From positions 1-37,121 of the forward strand of contig JADZCY010000315.1 in assembly GCA_020851325.1 (NCBI GenBank): a stretch of 37,121 nt of DNA, given 5' to 3'. A program made the position numbers and the translations under genes. This DNA comes from Acidobacteriota bacterium (GTDB lineage: Bacteria > Acidobacteriota > Vicinamibacteria > Vicinamibacterales > UBA2999). A model generated the notes under the pieces. The model was not told the DNA's origin and did no database searches. It was given only the letters and a program-made list of their open reading frames with translations. Positions 16,155 to 24,174 of the stretch are shown one piece after another (the first letter of the stretch is position 1; the number at the start of each line of letters is the position of its first letter).

Positions 16155-17198
16155 ATGAAACGCTTCGATCGCGTACTGATTACCGGTAGTGGCGGCATGC
16201 TCGGCAACGCTATCTATCCCTACTTCCTCAAGCGTTGTGCCACCGTGATGGCCACCGACAAGGTGCTCACGGAATCCTGGCTGTCAGAGCTCGACGTACG
16301 GGACGAGACCCGGGTCCGCCAGCTCGTGACGGAGTTTCGCCCGGATCTCATCCTGCACCTTGCAGCCGAGACCGATCTCGAGTTCTGTGAAACCCACGCC
16401 GATGTCGCTGACGAGGTCAATTCGGTCAGCACGCGACGGATCGCCGAACTGGCGCGGGACCAAGGCAGCACTCTGGTCTACATCAGCACCGCCGGCGTGT
16501 TCGATGGCGGCAAGAGCGAGTGCTATACGGAGGATGATCCGGCACGACCGATCATGGTCTACGGGCAGAGCAAGTTCGATGGCGAGGAGCACGTGCGCGC
16601 GGTGGGCGGCGCCTGCTATGTGGTGCGTGCCGGTTGGATGGTGGGCGGCGGCCCGGCCAAGGACCACAAATTCGTGTCGAAGATTCTGCAGCAGATCGCT
16701 GACGGGCGGCGCGTGCTGCATGCCGTCGACGACCGCTGGGGCACGCCGACCTACACCCACGACTTTGCCAACAACCTCTTCCGCCTGCTCGACACCGAGC
16801 GGTACGGCACCTATCACATGGTGTGCGAGGGCTCCGGCACCCGCTACGACGTCGCGCAGGAAATCGTCACCGCCTGCGGGCGCGACGACATCGGGATCGA
16901 GCGCGTCGGCTCCGACTACTTCGCCGCCGAGTACTTTGCCCCGCGGCCGCGCTCCGAGATGCTGGTGAACGCCAATCTCGAACGCCTCGGCGTCAATCTC
17001 ATGCGGCCCTGGCGCGCTGCACTGCGCGAGTACATCCACGCCGAGTATCGCCACCTGTTGAGCGGCGCCGCGGCCGACGAACGGTGGAATCGCGTCGAGC
17101 GTCGCGGCCAGGGTGAGCGCCGCCAGAGCGACGAGCCCCACGCGGGCGCCGAACGTCGGCAGTTGATGGATCGTCGCGCGCTACGCATTACGCGCTGA
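16155..17198 (+). CDS. RmlD-like NAD(P)-dependent sugar reductase/epimerase with arginine-rich double tail
   Basis: A 347-residue extended short-chain dehydrogenase of the RmlD substrate-binding family. The loop ITGSGGMLGNAIY is at residues 9-21, STAGVFDGG carries the catalytic serine/threonine and VYGQSKFDGEEH the Tyr-Lys pair. It probably reduces or epimerises a nucleotide sugar for the polymer. The enzyme proper ends near residue 305; a charged tail follows with two copies of an ERR-x3-xRR motif (ERRGQGERR at 315-323, ERRQLMDRR at 333-341). The same double motif ends the Wzz-like protein at 18269-19717. Start ATG 16155 has AGAGGCAGG upstream. Confidence 0.88.
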   Translation: MKRFDRVLITGSGGMLGNAIYPYFLKRCATVMATDKVLTESWLSELDVRDETRVRQLVTEFRPDLILHLAAETDLEFCETHADVADEVNSVSTRRIAELARDQGSTLVYISTAGVFDGGKSECYTEDDPARPIMVYGQSKFDGEEHVRAVGGACYVVRAGWMVGGGPAKDHKFVSKILQQIADGRRVLHAVDDRWGTPTYTHDFANNLFRLLDTERYGTYHMVCEGSGTRYDVAQEIVTACGRDDIGIERVGSDYFAAEYFAPRPRSEMLVNANLERLGVNLMRPWRAALREYIHAEYRHLLSGAAADERWNRVERRGQGERRQSDEPHAGAERRQLMDRRALRITR

Positions 17199-17215
17199 GC
17201 GTCAGGCTCGCGCGC

Positions 17216-17244
17216 TTGGCTTCGTCCGGGCGGCTGCCTAGAAT
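17216..17244 (+). promoter_or_regulatory. Candidate sigma-70 promoter ahead of the export genes
   Basis: TTGGCT (17216-17221), a 17-base spacer and TAGAAT (17239-17244) lie just after the previous stop and about 190 bases before the Wza-type gene. If used, the message would have a long leader; no riboswitch or attenuator structure was recognised in it. Confidence 0.35.
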
Positions 17245-17431
17245 TACCCGGCGCCCGAGTGTGATGCGCGGGCCGCGATCGAAGCAGGTTGGCCGGCCAT
17301 TGCTCACTGTCGTGCGATCCGTTGCGGCTCGGCGCGATGGCGACACGATGCCAGGCGAGTGCCGATCGAGGCCGCGGGCTCATCACCGTCGCCGACGGCC
17401 CACACACGAGTGACGCGCAACCGCGAGAAGA

Positions 17432-18202
17432 ATGAAAACACATCTGCGCCTAGCGCCACTCGGGGTTCTGCTCGCTTTGTTGCTGAGTTCCTGCGTGCGT
17501 AGCCCGCTCATCGACCCTGTGGTGCCCGTCGCACCGAATGACGGCAGTCAGGCGGCGATGTTCCAGCCATCGCTGGAACCGGAATATCGCATCCAGGTCG
17601 GCGATCGTCTTGCGATCCGTTCTTACTACGACCAGCAGCTCAACCAGGACGTCATGGTTCGACGCGACGGGCGCATTTCACTCATTCTGCTGCAGGACGT
17701 TCAGGTGTTTGACCGCACGCCCGCGGAAGTGGCCAGGCAATTGTCCGAGGATTACGGCAAATTCGTCGCCGACGCCGCGCCTATCACGGTATCGGTCGTC
17801 GAGTCCAAGGGCCTGACCGTCTATGTGGGCGGTGAGGTCAAGACGTCGGCGCAGCAAGCCCTCAACGGTCAACTCACGGTCGTGCAGGCGATCACGGCTG
17901 CCGGCGGCATGCTGCCGACGGCCAACACCCACCAGGTGCTGGTGCTGCGCCACCAGGTCGATGGCAAGTTCATCGCTTACCAGATAGACGTCGAGAAAGT
18001 ACTGGTCAACGCCGCCAACGATATCTACCTGCAACGCAACGATATCGTCCATGTGCCGATGTCGAAGATTGCGCATATCGACAAGTTCGTCAGTCAGTAC
18101 ATCAACCAGATCATTCCGGAGGCGCTGCGCTTCAACGTCGGATACACCTGGTTGAACCAGATCGGCGACGGCAACAGCCGCGTGCAGGTGGTGGGTCCCT
18201 GA
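17432..18202 (+). CDS. Wza-type polysaccharide export outer-membrane lipoprotein
   Basis: A 256-residue protein with a lipoprotein signal ending in LLLSSC (Cys 21). Residues ~50-125 are a polysaccharide export (Poly_export) domain, with YRIQVGDRLAIRSYYDQQLNQ and RRDGRISLILLQDV; residues ~128-215 are one SLBB-like domain (VYVGGEVKTS, AITAAGGMLPTANTHQVLVL). The C-terminal segment is shorter than in E. coli Wza, as in the EpsA/XrtA-associated export proteins. It forms the outer-membrane channel or its periplasmic part and partners with the Wzz-like protein encoded next, 66 bases downstream. Confidence 0.92.
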   Translation: MKTHLRLAPLGVLLALLLSSCVRSPLIDPVVPVAPNDGSQAAMFQPSLEPEYRIQVGDRLAIRSYYDQQLNQDVMVRRDGRISLILLQDVQVFDRTPAEVARQLSEDYGKFVADAAPITVSVVESKGLTVYVGGEVKTSAQQALNGQLTVVQAITAAGGMLPTANTHQVLVLRHQVDGKFIAYQIDVEKVLVNAANDIYLQRNDIVHVPMSKIAHIDKFVSQYINQIIPEALRFNVGYTWLNQIGDGNSRVQVVGP

Positions 18203-18268
18203 CATGAGTTACGGCGGCGACCCTCGGTCCAACCCACGCGGCACGCGCTGAAAGGTCAAGCTCCCGCC

Positions 18269-19717
18269 ATGACAGTCCAGCCCGAATTGTCCCACCCGCT
18301 ACGGGAACTGCTCCGCCCGGTGCTGGAGGCCAAGTGGTACGTGCTGGTGTTCTGCGCCTCCACGGTGGTGTCGTCCCTGGCGCTGACGTATCTCTACTCG
18401 GAGAAGTACACGGCCGCTACGACCATCGTGTTCCGCCCGCAGGAAGTGACACGCCTGCGCCAGAAGGAGTCCATGGCCTTTGGCGCGCCACTGCCGACCG
18501 CGCCGTTCGATCTGATCTACGACAATCTTCAACTGCTGGTCAAAAGCGAGCCGGTGATGCTCGCGGTGATCGACGACCTGAACCTCGACGCCGAAGAGCC
18601 GCGGGTCTACAGCGGTCCGCCGCTGGTGCAGTGGTTCAATCGCACCAAGGACTGGATCAAGGACCTGCGTGACAACACCTGGACCGTGCTCAAGTTCGGG
18701 CGCGTGGTGCGTGACAATCCGCGCACCGCCGCGCTCAAGGGCCTGCGCGAACATCTCAACCTCACCAACCACAACTCCTACGTGTTCTACCTGTCGTTCA
18801 CAGACAAGTACCCGGCGCGCGCCGCGCGCATTGTCGACGCGGTGGCCGACAAGGTGGTCAACGCGGTGCTCGCGGAACAGCAGGACCCGGGCGCCCAGCG
18901 CCTGCGGCAACTGCGCACCCTGCGCGAGCACAAGATGGCCGAGATCGAGCGCTACCAGCAGGAGATCCAGACGCTCCTGTCACGCAACGGCATCGCCTCG
19001 GTTGAACATGAGACGGAGCGCGCGGTGGCGCGCTACTCGGACCTGACGCTGGAGAAGATCAAGCTCGACAGTATCGTTGCCAGCACCCAGGCCAAGCTTG
19101 CCGCGCTGGAACGTAAGGGTGGTGTCGGCGTCGGCAAGGCCGCGCCTGGCAGCCTGCAGCCGGAGGACTTCCGGCGTCTGAAATCCGAACGCGTGTTCAC
19201 CGAGATCGATCTGCGTGCGCAGCAACAACAACAGGCGACACTCAGCGCAGCACTGGTCGGACTCGAACGCCGGCTCACGAGCCTGCCGCTCGTACAGCAT
19301 CAGTACGACTCCCTGATACAGAATCTCCGCACCGCACAGCGCGACCTCGTGCAGATCAGCGACCCGTACCACGAAGCCGAGGTCCAGGCGAGCGACGTGC
19401 TCAGCACCGTGGTGGTGGCGCACAAGGCGCGCGTTCCGGCCATCCCGGTCTCGCCAATCAAGGTCTACCACGTCGCGCTCGCCGGCGGGCTGGCGATATG
19501 TATTTCGTTCGGACTTGCCTATTTGTTTGCCTTTGCCCGTTCCGATCAGATGGCCCAGTTCGTCCATCGCACCGTCAGCAACGTCGTCGGCATGTGGGAT
19601 GGCGTCGAGCGCCGTCGTCAGCGCGATCGGCGCGGCAACGGCGCGAGCGCTGACTACAGCGGACCGGAACGGCGCGGCACTGGCGGCCGGCGCGCCGAGG
19701 ATTCACCGCCAGCATGA
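18269..19717 (+). CDS. Wzz-type chain-length determinant (polysaccharide co-polymerase) without kinase domain
   Basis: A 482-residue inner-membrane protein. The first membrane segment is at residues 23-43 and the second at 402-422, preceded by the proline-rich PAIPVSPIK typical of the family. Between them lies a large periplasmic region with long coiled-coil stretches (~205-365). Both ends face the cytoplasm. There is no Walker-type tyrosine kinase domain, and no separate kinase gene is in the window. The cytoplasmic C-terminus carries two ERR-x3-xRR motifs (ERRRQRDRR at 447-455 and ERRGTGGRR at 467-475), echoing the tail of the 16155 gene product. Its stop overlaps the start of the next small gene by ATGA. 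Confidence 0.9.
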   Translation: MTVQPELSHPLRELLRPVLEAKWYVLVFCASTVVSSLALTYLYSEKYTAATTIVFRPQEVTRLRQKESMAFGAPLPTAPFDLIYDNLQLLVKSEPVMLAVIDDLNLDAEEPRVYSGPPLVQWFNRTKDWIKDLRDNTWTVLKFGRVVRDNPRTAALKGLREHLNLTNHNSYVFYLSFTDKYPARAARIVDAVADKVVNAVLAEQQDPGAQRLRQLRTLREHKMAEIERYQQEIQTLLSRNGIASVEHETERAVARYSDLTLEKIKLDSIVASTQAKLAALERKGGVGVGKAAPGSLQPEDFRRLKSERVFTEIDLRAQQQQQATLSAALVGLERRLTSLPLVQHQYDSLIQNLRTAQRDLVQISDPYHEAEVQASDVLSTVVVAHKARVPAIPVSPIKVYHVALAGGLAICISFGLAYLFAFARSDQMAQFVHRTVSNVVGMWDGVERRRQRDRRGNGASADYSGPERRGTGGRRAEDSPPA

Positions 19718-19878
19718 CGAACGACGCCGAGAAACCCGCCAATCACGCTCCCCGACCGGGTGTCCTGGCCGGGCTCAAGCGCCTGCTGTTCGGCATGTTT
19801 ACTTACGCGTTCCTGATCGCCGCGGGTGGTCTGCTGGCCGTGCTGTCCTCCTATCTCATGCGCCAGTTTGGGTATTGA
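19714..19878 (+). CDS. 54-residue single-span membrane protein
   Basis: A short gene whose ATG overlaps the Wzz-like stop (ATGA at 19714-19717), the classic sign of translational coupling. The product has a charged, proline-containing start (MTNDAEKPANHAPRPG), a basic turn GLKR, a hydrophobic span at about residues 23-48 (LLFGMFTYAFLIAAGGLLAVL) and a short end MRQFGY. The inside-positive rule puts the N-terminus in the cytoplasm. I do not recognise the family. Its place between the co-polymerase and the initiating sugar transferase suggests an accessory subunit of one of them. The hydrophobic span, codon use and coupling support a real gene. Confidence 0.7.
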   Translation: MTNDAEKPANHAPRPGVLAGLKRLLFGMFTYAFLIAAGGLLAVLSSYLMRQFGY

Positions 19879-19938
19879 ACCGGCCGCGCCTGGCGTCGCC
19901 ACGGCAGCCCTGCCGCAGCCACAGCGGAGAGCGCTGAC

Positions 19939-20730
19939 ATGAACGCACAAGCACCAAGCGAAATCGCGGCGCCTGCCACAAGCCTGCACAAGCCTTACGC
20001 GATTCCCGTGGGCGACCCCTTGCCGGCCGTACCGGGCGACGGCATCTACCGTTTGTTGGAAATCCTGGTCGCGATGGTGGCGTTGGTGTTGTCGCTGCCT
20101 TTGATGCTCGTCGTCGCGCTGCTGGTGCACCTCGATTCGCGGGGACCGGTGCTGTTCGTGCAGGACCGTCTGGCGCGCAGCCGCGTCGTGCCGGGCCGCG
20201 AGCTCATCGGCCGGGATGATCTGCAGGCGCCGAGCGGGCGGTTCGAGCCCGACACCCTGTACTACGTACCCACCACTTTCCGCTTTGTTAAGTTCCGCAC
20301 CATGTATGTCGACGCACGGGAGCGGCACCCCGAGCTCTACGACTTCGCCTACATGAAGCAGCATCACGGCGGCATGTACCGGCTGTACAACGACCCGCGG
20401 GTGACGCGCATCGGCCGGCGACTGCGGGAACTCACGCTCGATGAGCTACCCAACTTCTGGAATGTGCTGATGGGCGACATGCGTCTGGTGGGTCCCCGCC
20501 CCGAGGTGCCCTATGTGCTCGGCGGTTACGACGCGGAGCAGATGATGAAATTCGCCATCAAGCCCGGCATCACCGGACTTGCTCAGACCAACGGCCGCGC
20601 ACGGTTGGCCCTGCAGGAAGTGGTGCACTACGACCTGCAATACATCCGCGAACGCCGTAGCATTTTCTACGATTTCAAGATTCTCCTGCGTACCGTGTGG
20701 TTGGTGCTGGCACGGCGTGGCGCGTTCTGA
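19939..20730 (+). CDS. Initiating undecaprenyl-phosphate sugar-phosphate transferase
   Basis: A 263-residue bacterial sugar transferase of the WcaJ/PglC class that loads the first sugar phosphate onto undecaprenyl phosphate. The single membrane hairpin is at residues ~38-65, and the catalytic core shows VKFRTMYVDA, NDPRVTRIGRRLRE, LDELPNFWNVLMGDM and LVGPRPEVPY. It lacks the large N-terminal membrane domain of WcaJ, so it is the minimal form. Two segments are longer than usual: about 36 residues between LFVQDR and the FRFVKFRTM strand, and an extra loop YMKQHHGGMYRLY before NDPRVT. ATG 19939 has GGAGAG seven bases upstream. It ends 18 bases from a convergent glycosyltransferase gene. Confidence 0.93.
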   Translation: MNAQAPSEIAAPATSLHKPYAIPVGDPLPAVPGDGIYRLLEILVAMVALVLSLPLMLVVALLVHLDSRGPVLFVQDRLARSRVVPGRELIGRDDLQAPSGRFEPDTLYYVPTTFRFVKFRTMYVDARERHPELYDFAYMKQHHGGMYRLYNDPRVTRIGRRLRELTLDELPNFWNVLMGDMRLVGPRPEVPYVLGGYDAEQMMKFAIKPGITGLAQTNGRARLALQEVVHYDLQYIRERRSIFYDFKILLRTVWLVLARRGAF

Positions 20731-20748
20731 ACCGTCCGCGCGCAGCGC

Positions 20749-21756
20749 TCAGTCGGCGAAGACCGGCAACCGGCAGGGCCGGCCGCGACGCTGGTCGATC
20801 AGGCCGCGATTGAAGTAATAGGCGTTGAAGCGATCGAACAGAAACGGCGTCAGCGCCTCCAGCGCCGGCAGGCGCTCGGCGCCGCGCAGGAGCGGCTCGA
20901 CCAACAGCGCGTTGCTGATCCGGTTCACCAGTAACTGCCGCAGCGCACTGCGCACTCCCACCAGCGCGCGCTCCCCCACGCCCGCGGACTCCGCTGTCTT
21001 GCCAAAACGGCGCCGTACCCACGTGGTATCGATCGCCTCGACGTAGTGATGGCTGTTGTAGCCGGCGGTATAGGCGCGCCGTGCGACGCTCGCCATGGAC
21101 TCCTCGTGATGGTGGTAGCCGAGCGCAGCGGGGTTGTCGAGCAAGCGCATGCCGGCCGTGCGCAAGCGGAAGCCGAGCTCGATATCCTCACCGGCGGCCG
21201 GCGGCCATTCGCGAAACATGCCGTGCGCACACATGAAGGATTTCTTGAACGACAGGTTGCTGACCAGGAAGCCGCCGTGTTCGACATTGGCGAACTGGTT
21301 GCGGAACACTCGCTCGACGGCGTGATCGGCGGCGCGCTGGAAGGCGCTGCCGGGTAGGGCGGGTGACTGAGTCAGTCCACCGACGATCATGACTTCGGGC
21401 GCTGGATGTTCGCGGTGGCTGCGCAGGTGCTCACTCACCAGGGTCGGCGCGGCGATGATGTCGGCGGCGAGCATCACGACCAGCTCGCCACGGCAGGCCT
21501 CGATCCCGCAGTTGTGCGCGTGGCCGGGGCCGCGGTGCGCGTTCTGCACCAGGCGCAGCGCATAGGGCAGGTCGGTGGCGAGCGCTGCCACAGCGGACTG
21601 CAGGCCGTCGGTCGAACCGTCGTCGGACAGCACTACTTCGAAACGCGCGCCGTCGAGCGTCTGGCGCGCCAGCGCGCGCAGTGCTTCACACAGGGTGTCC
21701 TTGCGATTGAAGGTGGTGATTTCGACACTGAGATCGACGATGGAAGGGCTGGCCAT
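20749..21756 (-). CDS. Family 2 glycosyltransferase
   Basis: A 335-residue inverting GT-A enzyme. The nucleotide-binding start VEITTFNRKDTLCEALRAL, the FEVVLSDDGSTDG strand, a metal-site equivalent MLAADI and the GEDIELGFRLR acceptor/base motif are all visible. It is clearly paralogous to the 25309-26310 product: shared segments include GG-x2-QSP-x-LP, N-[LI]-S-[FV]-K-[KR]-SF and EDIELG with a following HHH-E. ATG 21756 is chosen because it directly precedes the first strand; the open frame before it overlaps the preceding gene. It is the last gene of the leftward glycosyltransferase operon, 25 bases after its neighbour. Confidence 0.9.
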   Translation of the reverse strand: MASPSIVDLSVEITTFNRKDTLCEALRALARQTLDGARFEVVLSDDGSTDGLQSAVAALATDLPYALRLVQNAHRGPGHAHNCGIEACRGELVVMLAADIIAAPTLVSEHLRSHREHPAPEVMIVGGLTQSPALPGSAFQRAADHAVERVFRNQFANVEHGGFLVSNLSFKKSFMCAHGMFREWPPAAGEDIELGFRLRTAGMRLLDNPAALGYHHHEESMASVARRAYTAGYNSHHYVEAIDTTWVRRRFGKTAESAGVGERALVGVRSALRQLLVNRISNALLVEPLLRGAERLPALEALTPFLFDRFNAYYFNRGLIDQRRGRPCRLPVFAD

Positions 21757-21781
21757 GACAGTGTGATCGCGGCGCGCAGCG

Positions 21782-23230
21782 CTAGACGGCGCCCCGATTG
21801 TCGCGCACCGCGCCGCGCAGCGGCACGCAGAAGCGCGCGGCCAGCGGCAGATCGAACAGCGCGGCCTTGAGTCCGCGCAGCACGGCGAACACGCTGCGCA
21901 GGCCGTCGCCCAACACACCGTTGGTGACGAGCACGCCGCGGCCGGCGTGGTCCAGCAACAGGCTGCGCCGGCCGGCGGCGAAGTTGTACAACAGCGGCCG
22001 CGACACGTCGCAGATGTTCAAATCGGGCCGGCCAAAGCCGCGCAGCATGCGTCTCAGGTGACGCACGAGCTGGCCGGGGTTGAACACCCGGTACTCGGAC
22101 CACTCGCCGGCCGCGCCTTCGGGCGCGATCTCGCGCCAGGCGATATCGGCCACACGGCTGTCGAAGGCAGCGCGGATCCGCGCGCGATACGCGGGATCAG
22201 CTATCTGGTTCAGCAGAATCACCGGTCGCGGCGGCAGGTGGCGTGCCACTTCCATCACTGCCTGCTCCAGCGGCAGGAGGGCAGGCTCGTTGCTTGCATT
22301 GGCGAAATCGCGGGGAAAGCGCCCCTTCAGCAGATCGTCCACCGCCGCCAGGTAGGCCTCGGCGTAACCGTGACGCAGGGTCAGGCGCTCGAGCGCGGAC
22401 TTGGTGCAGGTCTTGAGGATCAGGCGGCGGGTCGCGGCGAGCGAGGCCTGCGGATCGTGGCGCAGGTGGAACAGCAGCGCGCCGCGCACGTGATCGCGGA
22501 TGAAGATCGACGCGCCGAAGCCCCGGATCACGTTCGACCAGTCGCGATGCCAGGCGCGGGAATCCACCGCGCAACACACGCGCGCACCGTGACGCTGCAC
22601 GCGCGCGCACCAGTCGGTGTCGCCCCAGTACAAGGGGAAGCGCAGATCCCACAGACCCACGCTTCCATAGAGCGAGGCGCGTGTGAGCATGGAACAGGCG
22701 GGCACCAGGTCGACGTCGATCAGGCGCTCGCCGTCATCGCTGCTCGGCAGCACATAGGGCACATCGACCCGTTGCCAATCGATGCGCAGGCCCGCGGTCA
22801 CCAGCCGCGAGCGCTCGAGCGGATCGTAGACCGCCGAGCCGACCACACCGATGCCGGGGTCCTGTTCCAGCGCCGTGACCATGCGTATCAAGGTGTCGGG
22901 TTCGACCTCGGCGTCGCTGTCCAGCAGCCACAGGTAGCGATAGTCGCGCGCGGCGTCGAGCGCTTCCTGCACACTGCGGTTGAAGCCCGCGGCGACACCG
23001 GAATTCTCGCGGCTCAACACCAGGTGCACGGCCGGGAACTCGGCGCGTACGCGCGCTACGGTGTCGTCGCTCGAGGCGTTGTCGACCAGGAAGATGTCGA
23101 GGCTCGCGGGGTCGTAGTTCAGCGCCGCGAGTTGGCGCAAGAGAACCAGCAACGGCTCGCAGCGGTTGTAGGTCACAGAGACCACGGCCACCGGCGGCAA
23201 GACCGGCTCGACCGTGTCGGGCCCGTTCAT
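21782..23230 (-). CDS. Family 2 glycosyltransferase with extra C-terminal region
   Basis: A 482-residue protein. The first ~290 residues are a GT-A domain of the rhamnosyltransferase/galactofuranosyltransferase style: VVSVTYNRCEPLLVLLRQL, IFLVDNASSDDT, NSGVAAGFNR, LWLLDSDAEV with the metal-binding DSD, and YWGDTDWCARV with the catalytic-base region. About 190 further residues follow, containing a helical part and a closing domain without a known name. The start overlaps the sulfotransferase stop by ATGA, so the two are coupled. It probably adds a sugar to the lipid-linked repeat unit in the cytoplasm. Confidence 0.9.
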   Translation of the reverse strand: MNGPDTVEPVLPPVAVVSVTYNRCEPLLVLLRQLAALNYDPASLDIFLVDNASSDDTVARVRAEFPAVHLVLSRENSGVAAGFNRSVQEALDAARDYRYLWLLDSDAEVEPDTLIRMVTALEQDPGIGVVGSAVYDPLERSRLVTAGLRIDWQRVDVPYVLPSSDDGERLIDVDLVPACSMLTRASLYGSVGLWDLRFPLYWGDTDWCARVQRHGARVCCAVDSRAWHRDWSNVIRGFGASIFIRDHVRGALLFHLRHDPQASLAATRRLILKTCTKSALERLTLRHGYAEAYLAAVDDLLKGRFPRDFANASNEPALLPLEQAVMEVARHLPPRPVILLNQIADPAYRARIRAAFDSRVADIAWREIAPEGAAGEWSEYRVFNPGQLVRHLRRMLRGFGRPDLNICDVSRPLLYNFAAGRRSLLLDHAGRGVLVTNGVLGDGLRSVFAVLRGLKAALFDLPLAARFCVPLRGAVRDNRGAV

Positions 23231-24156
23231 GCGCGTGCCACCGGCGCCGACCAGTGACTGAGATCGCGCCCCAGCAGTTGCCCGAGGCGCGCGACTTCAT
23301 CGGCGAACTCGGCGCGCAAGCGTGTCTGGAGGTCGGCCGGCAGGTGCGGGCGGCGGACGGGCCGCGAATTAAGGGCTGCGAGCGCGGTCAAGGCGAGAAA
23401 ACCGACGCTGTCCGGCAGGACTTTCAGCGCCAGGCGCAACGGTGCGCACGGCAGTTGAGTCTCGCCCTGCAAGCGGCGACAACGCACCTCGCGGTGGCTG
23501 TTGATGGGGCGGAACGGCACGCGAAAGTCGTCCGCCACCCCCAGAAACGACAGCACGTGCGAGAACTCGCGCTCGGGGTTCGCGCAAAAATCTTCGTATA
23601 GCATCACGTGCACTTGGTCGCGGCCGAAGATCTCGAAATAGCGCGTCACCTGTTCCGTGTAGCGCACCACGTCCGGATAGTAGAGTCCCTGCGGCATCAC
23701 GCACCAGCGCGGGATGCGCTGGCCACGGCGACGATCGACGGCGGCGGCATAGGCGGTGGCAAAGTCTTCGATGTCCTCCTGCACGGCCAGTAGATTCTGC
23801 CCGTGGTAGGAATAGAGCATCTCGACCGGTTCACGCAATTGGATGACGATGCGCGCCCGCGGTGCGTAGCGCTTGATTTCCTGCGCCGCGGTCGCCGAGT
23901 AGAGATAGAGCACGGACGATTCGCCCAGCACCTGGTCGGCCCGTGCGCCGGCGAACAGTGCAGCGTAACGCGCCGGATCGGTGATGAACCAGGGATTGCC
24001 CGGGCGGCGCGTGAGATCGCTGCCGAAGAAATGCACTTCCTTGCGCAGCGGCAGGAAGATCTGAGGGTGGCTGCGCAGAAAGGCGAACATCGCGGTGGTC
24101 GCGCAGCGTGGCGCGCCGACCAGGAAGAAGTCCGGACGCCGTGTCGAGTCGGCCAA
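23227..24156 (-). CDS. PAPS-dependent sulfotransferase
   Basis: A 309-residue sulfotransferase. The 5'-phosphosulfate loop VGAPRCATTAMF is at residues 13-24 and the 3'-phosphate-binding strand-helix is VIQLREPVEMLYSYHG near 104-119; the basic and acidic residues HFFGSDL and GESSVLY also fit the heparan-sulfotransferase-like group. It would transfer sulfate from PAPS to a hydroxyl or amine of a sugar. TTG at 24156 is taken as the start, with CGGAGCG eight bases upstream; no better start precedes the loop. Lying between two glycosyltransferases, it implies a sulfated polysaccharide. Confidence 0.9.
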   Translation of the reverse strand: MADSTRRPDFFLVGAPRCATTAMFAFLRSHPQIFLPLRKEVHFFGSDLTRRPGNPWFITDPARYAALFAGARADQVLGESSVLYLYSATAAQEIKRYAPRARIVIQLREPVEMLYSYHGQNLLAVQEDIEDFATAYAAAVDRRRGQRIPRWCVMPQGLYYPDVVRYTEQVTRYFEIFGRDQVHVMLYEDFCANPEREFSHVLSFLGVADDFRVPFRPINSHREVRCRRLQGETQLPCAPLRLALKVLPDSVGFLALTALAALNSRPVRRPHLPADLQTRLRAEFADEVARLGQLLGRDLSHWSAPVARA

Positions 24157-24174
24157 GGCAGGACGCTCCGTTGC

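Noticed and set aside
18204-18251. 15-codon frame between the Wza and Wzz genes
   Set aside because: It is too short, has no membrane span or conserved feature, and there is no coupling overlap.
21947-23257. Rightward frame of 436 codons
   Set aside because: It is antisense to the large family 2 glycosyltransferase and codes for a histidine/glutamine-rich product without a domain.
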